In this document: one piece after another, positions 44,133-53,789 of the stretch
Numbering within the stretch: the stretch's first letter is position 1
How the letters are laid out: every line of letters begins with the position of its first letter
From: Chroococcopsis sp964623815
GTDB lineage: Bacteria > Cyanobacteriota > Cyanobacteriia > Cyanobacteriales > Microcystaceae
Direction of reading: 5' to 3'
Length of the DNA: 64,000 nt
Assembly (NCBI GenBank): GCA_964623815.1
Contig: CAZUVR010000018.1
Span: forward strand, 12,308 to 76,307
The notes under the pieces: model-generated
The model's input: only the letters and a program-made list of their open reading frames with translations
The model's database searches: none
What the model was told of the DNA's origin: nothing
Made by a program: the position numbers and the translations under genes

Positions 44133-44767
44133 AAAAACTCCTCGTCGCCTTGAGCGCTGACGTTTGATTGAAATTGGCTTGAATTAACACTAAAAATCCT
44201 TCGCCTCTGGCTTCAGACGGTTAACCCCTTCTTTAAACCTAGTGGTATAGAAATTTAGCTATGGAATGATTATGGTCGATTGAACTTAATAAATAAGTTT
44301 AGCCGAATTTGGAAAAAATAATTAATTTATCGATCAGATTTACAAATAAAAAATTTAATTCGATTGATAAGAATTAATTAAGAGTATTGATTTCTCTAGG
44401 GTGTGACCCTTTCGAGCTATCACTGCCATTGATTTATGTCAATGACAAAGATTGACTGAGTATTAATACTCGGTCGTCTAAACAACATAAGTACTCTAAT
44501 GCTATAGACAAAAGTCAATGCTTAGGACGAAGATAGCAAATATTGGCGGCGAAAAACCAGCTATAGCGATCAGAAATGAGTTAAGAGAAGAGAGGAGTGA
44601 GAAAAGCTTTTACACCCAAGAGCAAATTACCCTCACTCCTCACTTCTCATTCCTCACTGCTATATAAGTATTTTTTATGATTAAACTGGCGAATTCCTTT
44701 TACATTTGTTTAAAAAACTATATAATTGTCACTCAGGTCTTGAGTAGACACAACTAATTAGAGCATT
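44133..44767. promoter_or_regulatory. Long nrtA upstream region with dyads, no gene
   Basis: 635 bases without a supported ORF. Dyads: CATTGA-N6-TCAATG at 44427-44444 (contains a LysR-like TTGA/TCAA arrangement), the perfect palindrome GAGTATTAATACTC at 44458-44471, and a low-complexity inverted repeat with GAGGAGTGAG (44592) and CTCACTCCTC (44632). I found no exact GTA-N8-TAC NtcA site. The right end must hold the promoter of the DUF3370 gene. Confidence 0.5.
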
Positions 44768-46150
44768 ATGCTTTCTGTTCTATCTTCGATTTTATTAGCA
44801 CAAACTACATCAATATTGCCGACCACTGAAAAACAGTTCGTAACTCAGTATCAAGAGATTCGCACTCTGCCTGGGCAATTAAATGATGTAATGGTATTCA
44901 ATAGCAATAGTCCCGAAGTAGTTCAATCGGAAGGTATCCTACTATCGACTTTTCCTGGGCTGGGTAAGAAATTCCCTGTAGCCCATCTCAATCAAGCTTT
45001 ACAGGGAAGGTTCGACGTGTTTACCCATCATATCGCCCGTCCTTCCCAGCCCGAGAAAACTCTTTATCAAGGTCTACTGCTCCACAATCCCACCTCGAAA
45101 ACGATCGTCGTCAAGATCCTGCAAGGGGTAACTTACCTGACATCTCCCGACGCTCCTTTCGTTGAATTACCCCCCCATCTAGAAGATCCGGTGGGCAGAA
45201 TTTATTCGGGGCCTGGATCAAGACTGATGAGCGACATCCTGCGCCGACGACATAATTCTCAATTTCCGACTCAGATAGTCATTCCCCCTAGAGAGAGTCG
45301 GATGTTATTTAACCTGCCCATCCCCAGAAGTAACGCCCGCTCCACTTTTATGCGCCTGTACAGTAGTGGGCCAATTTATATGGCCAATATGTCCTTGTAT
45401 GAAGTAGCAGAAAAAACCGAGGTAGACGGCACAACAATCGAAACCAATCGCGCCCCAGCAATAGAGGAATGGCGAGCCCTATTAATTAACGGCAGACTCG
45501 CCGCCCCCCGAGATTTGGCCCCTACACCCCCAGAGCGATTGACTCAAGATGGTAAGAAAATTTACGGTAGGGTAGCTGGTGTTTCCGTGGGATCAGAATG
45601 GGTGTCCCGTATCGTTGACCCCTTAGGCGGCTCAAGTTTAACCATACCCAAACCTGGGGCTGGTTTTGCTTACCCCCTCAGTACCGTAACCGCAGCCACT
45701 TTCGGAACTCAGCAGATTCAGAGCGCTCCTATGTTAGTGCGTTATCCAGACACTGCTTTACGCGCTCACGGTAATTATGCAGTTCATTATCACTTGAATA
45801 TACCTCTATATAACAATACCGATCGCACCCAGATAGTGACTCTGGCGATTCAAACCCCCTTAAAGGAAGAGGATTTCCGCGATCGCTTATTCTTCATCGA
45901 ACCAGTACAGGGGCCGGTATTCTTCCGGGGGGCGGTGCGAGTCACCTATCGCAATATTTTCGGGCGTACTCAAGAGCGTTATTTTCACCTGGTTCAACGT
46001 CAGGGTCAACAGGGTAATCCTTTAGTCAATGTGGAGGTACCTCCCGGAGAAGTCAAAGAAGTTAATCTAGATTTTCTTTACCCTCCCGATGCTACGCCGC
46101 CCCAAGTTCTCAGTATTAAAACTGTGGAACCTGATCAAGCGGCTAGATAG
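44768..46150 (+). CDS. DUF3370 family protein
   Basis: 460 residues. Short hydrophobic N-terminus (MLSVLSSILLAQT) acts as a possible signal peptide. The rest is beta-rich with PGQLNDVMVFNSNSPEVVQS, LLHNPTSKTIVVKILQGVTY and VEVPPGEVKEVNLDFLYPPD. The family is restricted mainly to cyanobacteria and uncharacterised; an envelope location is inferred from the N-terminus. Divergent from nrtA; ends three bases before the convergent DUF2993 gene. Confidence 0.85.
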   Translation: MLSVLSSILLAQTTSILPTTEKQFVTQYQEIRTLPGQLNDVMVFNSNSPEVVQSEGILLSTFPGLGKKFPVAHLNQALQGRFDVFTHHIARPSQPEKTLYQGLLLHNPTSKTIVVKILQGVTYLTSPDAPFVELPPHLEDPVGRIYSGPGSRLMSDILRRRHNSQFPTQIVIPPRESRMLFNLPIPRSNARSTFMRLYSSGPIYMANMSLYEVAEKTEVDGTTIETNRAPAIEEWRALLINGRLAAPRDLAPTPPERLTQDGKKIYGRVAGVSVGSEWVSRIVDPLGGSSLTIPKPGAGFAYPLSTVTAATFGTQQIQSAPMLVRYPDTALRAHGNYAVHYHLNIPLYNNTDRTQIVTLAIQTPLKEEDFRDRLFFIEPVQGPVFFRGAVRVTYRNIFGRTQERYFHLVQRQGQQGNPLVNVEVPPGEVKEVNLDFLYPPDATPPQVLSIKTVEPDQAAR

Positions 46151-46153
46151 AGC

Positions 46154-46870
46154 TTAGGGTTTGACGACTATTTCCCCGTGACAGTGAATTATTTCTTCCT
46201 CAAGCACTAGCTCTTTAATATTTACTTCTTCTCCTAAATCTACTGGAAAAGACTTGAGACTGATCCGCGCCCAATGATTTAATCCGGTGATTTTTTCGGG
46301 ATAGATAATCAATTGATTGGCTGAAAGTAATTGCAATCGAGCCTGTATTTGTAGCGGAAAAGAATAATTATGACTATTAATTAAATCTCCCAGTAAAACA
46401 AATCTTTCTTGTTTTAATTGCACTTTTACCCAATTAACCCTGTGATTTTCTAACTCCTGCCGAACATCAACCAGTCCGTTGAATTCTAAAAGCATGATTA
46501 ATAGATCGGTAAAAGCATTGGCAAGGATAAAAGAATTGACGGAATTATTCAAATCCTTTTCTGTGATTTTAACCTCTCCCGCTAGGCGAATTGGTTCGAG
46601 AATCTGTAAGGGTTTACCCCGGAGAACCTGACCTATATTGAGACGGATATTTTCTGCTTGCACTTCGGTTAAACCGAGATGTAAGCCTTCATAGATAGCG
46701 CTTTCACAACCGAGATGAACGGAAGGGATATAGCCGCGCAGGATCTGGCGATCGTGTCCTTGAATTTTTAATTGTAACCCCTCCGTATGTTGCACTTGAG
46801 ACTTTAACCACAACCTCACGGCAGGAGATAAAACTTTGCTAATAAGATCACTTTGTGTATTAATCCACAT
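46154..46870 (-). CDS. DUF2993 (LmeA-like) lipid-binding protein
   Basis: 238 residues. DUF2993 proteins have a SMP/LmeA-like lipid-binding fold. Typical segments: WLKSQVQHTEGLQLKIQG, GYIPSVHLGCESAIYEGLHL, VQAENIRLNIGQVLRG and LAGEVKITEKDLN. No signal peptide, as in other cyanobacterial members. Divergent from hom across 73 bases. Confidence 0.87.
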   Translation of the reverse strand: MWINTQSDLISKVLSPAVRLWLKSQVQHTEGLQLKIQGHDRQILRGYIPSVHLGCESAIYEGLHLGLTEVQAENIRLNIGQVLRGKPLQILEPIRLAGEVKITEKDLNNSVNSFILANAFTDLLIMLLEFNGLVDVRQELENHRVNWVKVQLKQERFVLLGDLINSHNYSFPLQIQARLQLLSANQLIIYPEKITGLNHWARISLKSFPVDLGEEVNIKELVLEEEIIHCHGEIVVKP

Positions 46871-46943
46871 TTTTTACAATCACTCACATCACACCTGGAT
46901 TAATTGTAATGTATAAATAACAGGCGTTTAAGGATCAAAGAAC

Positions 46944-48233
46944 GTGGCTTTTAATATTGGTTTACTAGGCTTGGGAGTTGTCGGCACTGGTACGGCAAAA
47001 ATCATACTCGACCCAGAGGGCAGAAACCCGGTTATCGAGGATATTAATTTAAGTCGTGTGGGGGTTCGTTCCTTAGATAAAAGTCGTGAGGTGGAGATTG
47101 ACCCGCAAATTTTAACTACTGATTTAGGGGCGATCGTCACCGACCCCGATATAGATATAGTAGTAGAGTTACTAGGGGGTTTAGAGCCTGCTAGAAGCCT
47201 GATATTGAAAGCTATTCAACACGGTAAACACGTAGTCACAGCCAATAAAGCTGTCATTGCCCGCTACGGGGATGAAATCTATACAGCGGCCAACGATGCG
47301 GGGGTTTACGTACTTTTAGAAGCGGCCGTCGGCGGCGGCATACCCATAATCAAACCCTTAAAACAGTCCCTCGGTGCCAATCGCATCAGCAATATTATCG
47401 GCATCGTCAACGGCACCACCAATTATATCCTCAGCGAGATGACGAGCAACTCTGCCGACTTCGCCGCTGTATTAGCCGAAGCTCAAAAATTAGGCTATGC
47501 TGAAGCCGATCCCACCGCCGATGTAGATGGTTTAGACGCTGCCGATAAGATAGCGATTCTCGCCTCTCTAGGTTTCGGGGGGAGGGTGAAACGAGAAGAC
47601 GTTTACTGTGAGGGAATTCGCGGAGTCAGCGCCGTAGATATAAAATACGCTGATAGATTGGGCTTTGTGATCAAGTTATTGGCGATCGCTAAAGAGGCTC
47701 GTAAGGATAGTCTACAGTTGCGGGTACATCCTACCCTGGTGCCGAAAAGTCATCCCCTCGCCAGTATCAATGGAGTTTTCAACGCCATCCTCGTAGAAGG
47801 AGAACCATTAGGACAGGTGATGTTTTACGGCCCGGGTGCCGGCAGTGGCCCCACCGCCAGCGCGGTAGTTTCCGATATTATGAATATAGTGGGCATCCTC
47901 AAAAGTAGCGGGAAAACACCCACCCTCGATCCCCTGTTAAGCTGTACCCATCAGCACTACTGCACGATCGACCCCATAGAAGATATAGTTACCCGTTTTT
48001 ACGCCCGTTTCTTATGTCACGATGTCCCCGGGGTAATCGGTCATTTAGGGACGAGTTTCGGAAAACATCACGTTAGCTTGGAGTCGGTGGTACAAATTGG
48101 CTTTCAGGGGAAACTAGCGGAAATCGTCGTCGTCACTCATGATGTGAAAGAAGGTTATTTCCGACAAGCTTTAGAAGACATTAAAGCTCAAGATTCTATT
48201 CACAGCATCCCCACTGTTTTAAGGGTTTTATAG
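46944..48233 (+). CDS. hom: Homoserine dehydrogenase
   Basis: 429 residues starting with GTG 46944, with GGA about seven bases upstream. Reduces aspartate semialdehyde to homoserine for Thr and Met synthesis. NAD(P)-binding GLLGLGVVGTGTAK, catalytic region VTANKAVIARYG, VGGGIPIIKPL and GIVNGTTNYILSEM, and a C-terminal ACT domain (HDVPGVIGHLGTSFGKH) for feedback control. Its last base is shared with the next GTG start. Confidence 0.96.
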   Translation: MAFNIGLLGLGVVGTGTAKIILDPEGRNPVIEDINLSRVGVRSLDKSREVEIDPQILTTDLGAIVTDPDIDIVVELLGGLEPARSLILKAIQHGKHVVTANKAVIARYGDEIYTAANDAGVYVLLEAAVGGGIPIIKPLKQSLGANRISNIIGIVNGTTNYILSEMTSNSADFAAVLAEAQKLGYAEADPTADVDGLDAADKIAILASLGFGGRVKREDVYCEGIRGVSAVDIKYADRLGFVIKLLAIAKEARKDSLQLRVHPTLVPKSHPLASINGVFNAILVEGEPLGQVMFYGPGAGSGPTASAVVSDIMNIVGILKSSGKTPTLDPLLSCTHQHYCTIDPIEDIVTRFYARFLCHDVPGVIGHLGTSFGKHHVSLESVVQIGFQGKLAEIVVVTHDVKEGYFRQALEDIKAQDSIHSIPTVLRVL

Positions 48234-49087
48234 TGTTCCGGATCGTTTTCAGCACAATTCTTCTCATCTGTACGGGGGGTTTAGCTGCCGCCGTAACTCC
48301 CGCTACCCCTAATAATGATATGTCGGCCTGTCCGGTTCCTGTCCTATCTAAGGTCAAGCGCCATCGGATAATCGAGGGGGAAACCATAGGATCGATCGCC
48401 AATCAGTACGGTTTATTACCAGAAACCATACTTAGATTTAATGCTAATTTAAAAGGCGATCGGTTGCCGGTAGGCAAAGAGATTTTGATTCCGCCGATTA
48501 ATGGAGTGAGGATAGAAGCCCCAGCCGGAGCAACTTGGAACGATTTAGAAGGGGCTTACGGGGTAAGGGCGGACATTCTCTTTGAATTGAACGGCTGTCA
48601 GAAACGTCCGAAAGTGGTGTTCGTACCCGGCACCGCTTGGGCCGCTAAAACTCCCCAAAGAGATTACACCGGTTTAACGAGCTATCCTCTACGCGAGCCG
48701 ATAGAGATAGGCTTAAAATACGGCTGGCACAATTCGGCGACTCAGCAACAGAGACTGTTTCACAGCGGTATAGATTTACTAGCTCCCCCTGGCACTGAAG
48801 TATTAGCCGCCGAGGATGGCTTGGTGATTTATGTAGATAGAGAAGGGGCTTACGGTAATTACATCATCATCAATCACCGGGGTAATATACAGACTCGCTA
48901 CGCTCATCTAGCTTCTGTAAAGGTCAAGGTTAATCAACGGGTAAAGGCGGGAGAGGTAATCGGCACCACTGGGCAAACCGGACAGCCAGATATATCTCCC
49001 CCTCACCTTCATTTCGAGGTGAGGTTTAAAACTTCTCAGGGATGGGTGGCTCAAGATCCGGCTATTCATCTTAAATTTAGTAAGTAG
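48233..49087 (+). CDS. LysM and M23 peptidase (LytM) domain protein
   Basis: 284 residues. The GTG start shares the final G of the hom stop (TAGTG), a coupled overlap. A signal peptide (IVFSTILLICTGGLAAAV) precedes a LysM domain (HRIIEGETIGSIANQYGLL) and a second LysM-like segment, then a LytM/M23 domain with zinc ligands in HSGIDLLAPPG, and HLHFEVR. All zinc-site histidines seem present, so it may be an active peptidoglycan endopeptidase. Acts in the periplasm. Confidence 0.92.
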   Translation: MFRIVFSTILLICTGGLAAAVTPATPNNDMSACPVPVLSKVKRHRIIEGETIGSIANQYGLLPETILRFNANLKGDRLPVGKEILIPPINGVRIEAPAGATWNDLEGAYGVRADILFELNGCQKRPKVVFVPGTAWAAKTPQRDYTGLTSYPLREPIEIGLKYGWHNSATQQQRLFHSGIDLLAPPGTEVLAAEDGLVIYVDREGAYGNYIIINHRGNIQTRYAHLASVKVKVNQRVKAGEVIGTTGQTGQPDISPPHLHFEVRFKTSQGWVAQDPAIHLKFSK

Positions 49088-49148
49088 TTAAATAATTATT
49101 TACCACAGAGGCAGAGAGAATTAGTGACGATTAAGCCCATTTCTTAAT

Positions 49149-49826
49149 TTATCGACAAGTGTGACTACTATTAGTAATTACCTCTACTTTTTCGTAACCC
49201 GCCGTAGTTAATAGTTGGGTGATAACCAGTTCGGCTTTCTTATTGGCTTCTTCGAGAATTCCTCGTTGACAGGCTGCTTTAACTATTTTGCCGATCGTTT
49301 CCTTCTGCGCCAGAGTTTGTAACTGCGGGGCCACATCTGGGCCTAAATTAAATAATCCTCGATCGTAATCATAAACCCCAGAGTTATTCACATCTATTTT
49401 CGTGTCTAATATTTCTGCTGGTGGCAATTCAATTTTTATCCGCTCACCATCAACTTTAACCCCCTTATGTGTTAGTTTATCTAAATTTATCCCCGCTCTT
49501 ACTTCACCGTGAGCGATATACAAAAGCTTGGTTTCACCGACGACGAAATCCCCCACTTTCCGCTCTTGCGATGTCGGTACTACCGTCTCCATGACAAAAA
49601 TAGAAGTGGTTAACTCGCTAACGCTACGGATTTGATTGATAATCAGAGAAGTATTTTGTACTTGTGGTATGGCGGGAGCCAACCAACCGTCAATTCTGGT
49701 TACAACTTGATTACCTATTTGTAAAACCGATAAACAAACTAAGAGAATTAATATTGTTATTCCTGTTTGTCCGATGGTATTAAGAGAGCGAAAAATAGAA
49801 AAATCAGGTTTATTTTTTAGCATCAT
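49149..49826 (-). CDS. DUF4230 domain membrane-anchored protein
   Basis: 225 residues. One N-terminal membrane helix (GITILILLVCLSVLQIG) and a DUF4230 domain: SELTTSIFVMETVVPTSQER, LLYIAHGEVRAGINL and IELPPAEILDTKIDVNNSGV. Family function unknown. ATG ATG at 49826/49823. It starts two bases after the Hsp70-like gene on the same strand, so they form an operon. Confidence 0.87.
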   Translation of the reverse strand: MMLKNKPDFSIFRSLNTIGQTGITILILLVCLSVLQIGNQVVTRIDGWLAPAIPQVQNTSLIINQIRSVSELTTSIFVMETVVPTSQERKVGDFVVGETKLLYIAHGEVRAGINLDKLTHKGVKVDGERIKIELPPAEILDTKIDVNNSGVYDYDRGLFNLGPDVAPQLQTLAQKETIGKIVKAACQRGILEEANKKAELVITQLLTTAGYEKVEVITNSSHTCR

Positions 49827-49828
49827 AT

Positions 49829-51424
49829 TTAACTTAATTGGGTAACTATTTGATTAGTAACTAATAATTTTTGTGTTAATAAATCTTCGACTGTAACCCT
49901 TAAACAGCATCTATCGTCGATCGAGAATAACACCTTAATGCGATCGCTCCCGGGATAGCCGGGCGGATTGAGAGCCGCAATATTACGAGCGCCATCCCTA
50001 TCGTTGAGGGCTTGCACCCGGCTATTCCCACCGCCGAGAGAACGAGTTACCAAACGATCGCCGTCGAAGTAAACTTCCGTCGCCCCGGTTTCCGCGCCTA
50101 ATTCCCCGATGATCAATTCTATACTCGGCTGACCCTCTACGGAAGCACCTAAGACCAATTCTACAGGCTCGGAAGTGGGATAGGGTTGACCTGCTTTAAT
50201 AATTGGGTGCCAGGAGTGGGAATTGCTGCGCCGGTTCCAATAGCGTACACCGTAACTGTGATACAGGAAGTCCCGCACCTCGTAGCCCTGAGCCAATTGT
50301 AGCGCCCCGAGCGCGATCGCGGTAAAAGGTCGATCGAGTTTGATTTTTCCCTCGTCAAAATACTGTTTCAGCCAACTTCCAATAGCGGGAATCTTGCTCG
50401 TACCTCCCACTAATAAAACATTCTCTATATCCTCTTTTTCTATCCCGTTACGTCGGCCCTGTTGCAATACTTGAGACATCAACTCATCTAATCGGGAAAA
50501 GAGATCATTTTTCGAGAAAATATCCTCTAACTGTTCCCGTGATAAACTTAACTCGTAACTATCAAAAGTTTCATCGTTAAAATATACTTCCTCAGCTTTT
50601 TCCGACTCAGATAACTTAATCTTTAATCTTTCCGCCAAGCGAGTAGTAATAGAAGTCTTGGGTATATCTTGAGTAGCGGTGAAATAATCTACTATCCAAT
50701 TATCTAAATCAGAGCCACCTAAATTAGCCCCAGCTTTAGCCAGAACCCTTGCTAACTTAGTTTTCTGCTTATTACTACTGCCTAATAACTTCTCCCCCCA
50801 CTTGAGGATAAAACCTTGATTTTTACCGCCACTATCGGCGTTTAACTGCACAAGAGAGAGATCGATCGTACCGCCGCCGAAATCCACTACTAACACCGTA
50901 CTTTCACCCGTCGTACCATAACCTAAAGCCGCAGATGTCGGTTCATCGATCATGCGAATTTGTTCGATTTGCCAACCTGTACACACATCTGTCAGCCATT
51001 GGCGATAGACTTCAAAACTATCGACCGGTACGGTAAGGACTAGAGAATCGATATTATGTTCACTATCTGACCGTAGGCTATCTATGAGAGAATTTAAAAA
51101 CCAGGTCCCCACTCGCTCAAAACTGATGGGGATGTCGTCTAAGGAAGGTAAAAACCCTTGAATTTCTGCACCGATACCCCGTTTAAAAGAGCGGAAGAAA
51201 CGCGAGTCATTCTTAGTATCCAAACCTCGATCGCGGACGGACTGACCGATGACCACTTGCTCTTTTCTAGCATCGGCGACGTAGACTAAACTAGGAATCA
51301 GTGGGGGATTACCGCCGAGTTGTTGAGATAGACCAGATAACTTAACCGTTTCAGCCTCTGATGTAGCGGCATTCCAACGGGTAATCACGGTGTTACTTGT
51401 ACCGAAGTCAATAGCGTAGAACAC
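49829..51424 (-). CDS. Hsp70-family (DnaK-like) protein, short substrate domain
   Basis: 531 residues. The nucleotide-binding domain is complete: phosphate-1 YAIDFGTSNTVITRW, VLVVDFGGGTIDLSLV, adenosine site VLLVGGTSKIPAI. About 140 residues follow, too few and too divergent for a normal DnaK substrate domain and lid. Cyanobacteria have such extra Hsp70s of unknown role. A candidate promoter lies at 51500-51529. Divergent from dnaK across 160 bases. Confidence 0.9.
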   Translation of the reverse strand: MFYAIDFGTSNTVITRWNAATSEAETVKLSGLSQQLGGNPPLIPSLVYVADARKEQVVIGQSVRDRGLDTKNDSRFFRSFKRGIGAEIQGFLPSLDDIPISFERVGTWFLNSLIDSLRSDSEHNIDSLVLTVPVDSFEVYRQWLTDVCTGWQIEQIRMIDEPTSAALGYGTTGESTVLVVDFGGGTIDLSLVQLNADSGGKNQGFILKWGEKLLGSSNKQKTKLARVLAKAGANLGGSDLDNWIVDYFTATQDIPKTSITTRLAERLKIKLSESEKAEEVYFNDETFDSYELSLSREQLEDIFSKNDLFSRLDELMSQVLQQGRRNGIEKEDIENVLLVGGTSKIPAIGSWLKQYFDEGKIKLDRPFTAIALGALQLAQGYEVRDFLYHSYGVRYWNRRSNSHSWHPIIKAGQPYPTSEPVELVLGASVEGQPSIELIIGELGAETGATEVYFDGDRLVTRSLGGGNSRVQALNDRDGARNIAALNPPGYPGSDRIKVLFSIDDRCCLRVTVEDLLTQKLLVTNQIVTQLS

Positions 51425-51499
51425 AGGCAGATGGGAAAAAAGTTATTAGGGTATTTTAACTTATTATTACAGAGCCTCGAAGTTCTCCAATCACTACAA

Positions 51500-51529
51500 G
51501 CTATACACAAAACGATACAATGTTGTCAA
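51500..51529 (-). promoter_or_regulatory. Sigma-70-type promoter for the Hsp70-like gene
   Basis: On the minus strand TTGACA (51529-51524), an 18-base spacer and TATAGC (51505-51500) form a near-consensus promoter about 75 bases before the ATG at 51424. Confidence 0.5.
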
Positions 51530-51584
51530 CAACCTTAATAAAAACAGCAGCCACAGATAGAGGTAGCAGGAGATAAACACGAGC

Positions 51585-53735
51585 ATGGGTAGAGTAGTCG
51601 GCATTGACTTAGGAACAACTAATTCTGTCGTCGCCGTGATGGAAGGCGGCAAACCATTAGTCATCGCTAATTCGGAGGGAATGCGGACAACCCCTTCTGT
51701 GGTTGGATTCAATAAAGATGGTGAATTAGTCGTCGGGCAGATGGCAAGACGGCAGACGGTGTTAAACCCTCAGAATACTTATTACAACATCAAGCGTTTT
51801 ATGGGGCGCAAATATAGCGAACTCAACCCAGATTCAAAGCGTGTACCCTATACAGTGCGCCGGGATGAGGAAGGTAACGTCAAAATTAAGTGTCCGCGCC
51901 TGAGTAAAGATTTTGCCCCAGAAGAAATTTCGGCGATGATTCTCCGCAAATTAGCCGAAGAAGCCGCTCGTTATTTAGGAGAAGAAGTAACGGGAGCCGT
52001 GATTACGGTGCCGGCTTACTTTAATGACTCCCAGCGTCAGGCGACGAGAGACGCGGGCAGGATTGCCGGATTAGAAGTTATGCGTATCCTCAACGAGCCG
52101 ACAGCGGCGGCTTTAGCTTACGGTTTGGAACAACAGGATAGTAAAAAAATCCTAGTTTTTGACCTTGGCGGCGGCACATTCGACGTATCTATCTTAGAAG
52201 TGGGTGACGGAGTGTTTGAAGTTAAGGCGACTTCGGGCGATACCCAGTTAGGCGGGAATGATTTCGATAAGAAGATTGTCGATTGGCTGGCGGAGCAATT
52301 TTTAGAGCAGGAAGGCATCGATTTACGGAAAGATAGGCAGGCTCTGCAAAGACTCACGGAAGCAGCCGAGAAAGCGAAAATCGAGCTATCTGGGGTGAGT
52401 GTCACCGACATCAATCTGCCTTTTATCATTGCCACCGAAGACGGCCCGAAACATATAGAAACTCGCCTCAGTCGCGCTCAATTCGAGGAGTTGTGTGGCG
52501 ATTTAATCAGTCGTCTGCGTCGCCCCCTTAAACGCGCCCTCTCCGATGCGGGGTTATCGCCGGTGCAGATTGGTGAGGTGGTTTTAGTCGGCGGTGCCAC
52601 GCGGATGCCGGTGGTAAAAGAGTTAGTCAGGAGCTTTATCGATAGGGAGCCAAATCAGAATGTTAACCCCGATGAAGTGGTGGCCGTAGGGGCCGCGATT
52701 CAGGCGGGGATTCTCGGCGGTGAGGTGCGGGATGTTTTGTTACTCGATGTTACTCCCCTCTCCCTAGGATTGGAAACTATCGGCGGCGTGATGAAAAAAC
52801 TTATTCCGCGTAATACAACTATACCTGTAAGGCGATCGGACATCTTCTCTACCGCAGAAAACAATCAAACTGTCGTCGAAGTCCATGTGTTACAGGGTGA
52901 GAGGGAGATGGCAGTGGATAATAAATCTCTGGGGCGGTTTAAATTGACGGGTATTCCTCCCGCACCTAGAGGGCTACCGCAAGTACAAGTCTCTTTCGAT
53001 ATTGACGCTAACGGCATCCTGCAAGTTACCGCCAGGGATAAAATGACGGGCAGAGAGCAGAGCGTGACGATTCAGGGCGCGTCTACCCTGAGCGAAGGGG
53101 AGATTAACCGCATGATTCGAGATGCTAGCCAATTCGCGGAGGAAGATAAGAAACGGCGCGAGCGAGTAGATAAGCGCAATAAAGCGAGGTCATTAGTAGA
53201 TCAAGCTCAACGCCGTTTGAAAGATGTTACTCTAGACTTCGGCAACGAGTTTACTCGCGGCTACCGTCGTCAGATAGAGTCTCTGAGTACGGAGATATTG
53301 GATAGTTTAGAGAAAGACGATGAGCGTCGTTTAGATAGGGCGCAGGCGGATTTACAAGATGTGCTGTACGAGTTAAATCGTGAAGTGCGCCTACAGTACG
53401 ACGAAGAAGACGAAGGCTTTTTCAGCGCCATCCGTAAAACTTTAACCGGAGATAAGGAAGACGATTTACCCTTCGAGACTCGCAGACCATCCTACCGCGA
53501 CGATTACGGTAGGGGCAATGGTTCGGGCTACCGCGATGATTACCGTAATAATACACCAAGATATGGGGATGATTATCGCGCTCCGAGAGGGGATAATTAT
53601 TATAACGATCGCAATTCTCGCCCTTCTCGCCCGATAAATGATGACTCCGATTATCAATCCCGTAACCGTTCCAATCGTTCCCGCAATATTCCAAGTCAAA
53701 ACGATTGGGATGAGGATGATGATGATTGGTTCTAA
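51585..53735 (+). CDS. dnaK: Chaperone DnaK with long charged C-terminal tail (DnaK3-like)
   Basis: 716 residues. Hsp70 chaperone: VVGIDLGTTNSVVAVMEGGK, phosphate-2 FDLGGGTFDVSILEV, VLVGGATRMPVV, linker DVLLLDVTPLSLGLETIGG. The lid is followed by a disordered tail of about 90 residues rich in Asp, Arg, Tyr, Asn and Gly (YRDDYGRGNGSGYRDDY) ending DWDEDDDDWF, unlike the EEVD-like ends of standard DnaK. Such tails and an adjacent dnaJ are typical of the DnaK3-type paralog, which associates with thylakoid membranes in cyanobacteria. AGGAGA lies about eleven bases before the ATG. Confidence 0.94.
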   Translation: MGRVVGIDLGTTNSVVAVMEGGKPLVIANSEGMRTTPSVVGFNKDGELVVGQMARRQTVLNPQNTYYNIKRFMGRKYSELNPDSKRVPYTVRRDEEGNVKIKCPRLSKDFAPEEISAMILRKLAEEAARYLGEEVTGAVITVPAYFNDSQRQATRDAGRIAGLEVMRILNEPTAAALAYGLEQQDSKKILVFDLGGGTFDVSILEVGDGVFEVKATSGDTQLGGNDFDKKIVDWLAEQFLEQEGIDLRKDRQALQRLTEAAEKAKIELSGVSVTDINLPFIIATEDGPKHIETRLSRAQFEELCGDLISRLRRPLKRALSDAGLSPVQIGEVVLVGGATRMPVVKELVRSFIDREPNQNVNPDEVVAVGAAIQAGILGGEVRDVLLLDVTPLSLGLETIGGVMKKLIPRNTTIPVRRSDIFSTAENNQTVVEVHVLQGEREMAVDNKSLGRFKLTGIPPAPRGLPQVQVSFDIDANGILQVTARDKMTGREQSVTIQGASTLSEGEINRMIRDASQFAEEDKKRRERVDKRNKARSLVDQAQRRLKDVTLDFGNEFTRGYRRQIESLSTEILDSLEKDDERRLDRAQADLQDVLYELNREVRLQYDEEDEGFFSAIRKTLTGDKEDDLPFETRRPSYRDDYGRGNGSGYRDDYRNNTPRYGDDYRAPRGDNYYNDRNSRPSRPINDDSDYQSRNRSNRSRNIPSQNDWDEDDDDWF

Positions 53736-53789
53736 ACAAAAAGTTTAACCGGGTCTAATTTTTCCCTTATCCTATTTTTTGAATAAAAG

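Noticed and set aside
44133..44767. NtcA consensus GTA-N8-TAC
   Set aside because: Every GTA in the region was checked by eye and none has TAC at the right spacing.
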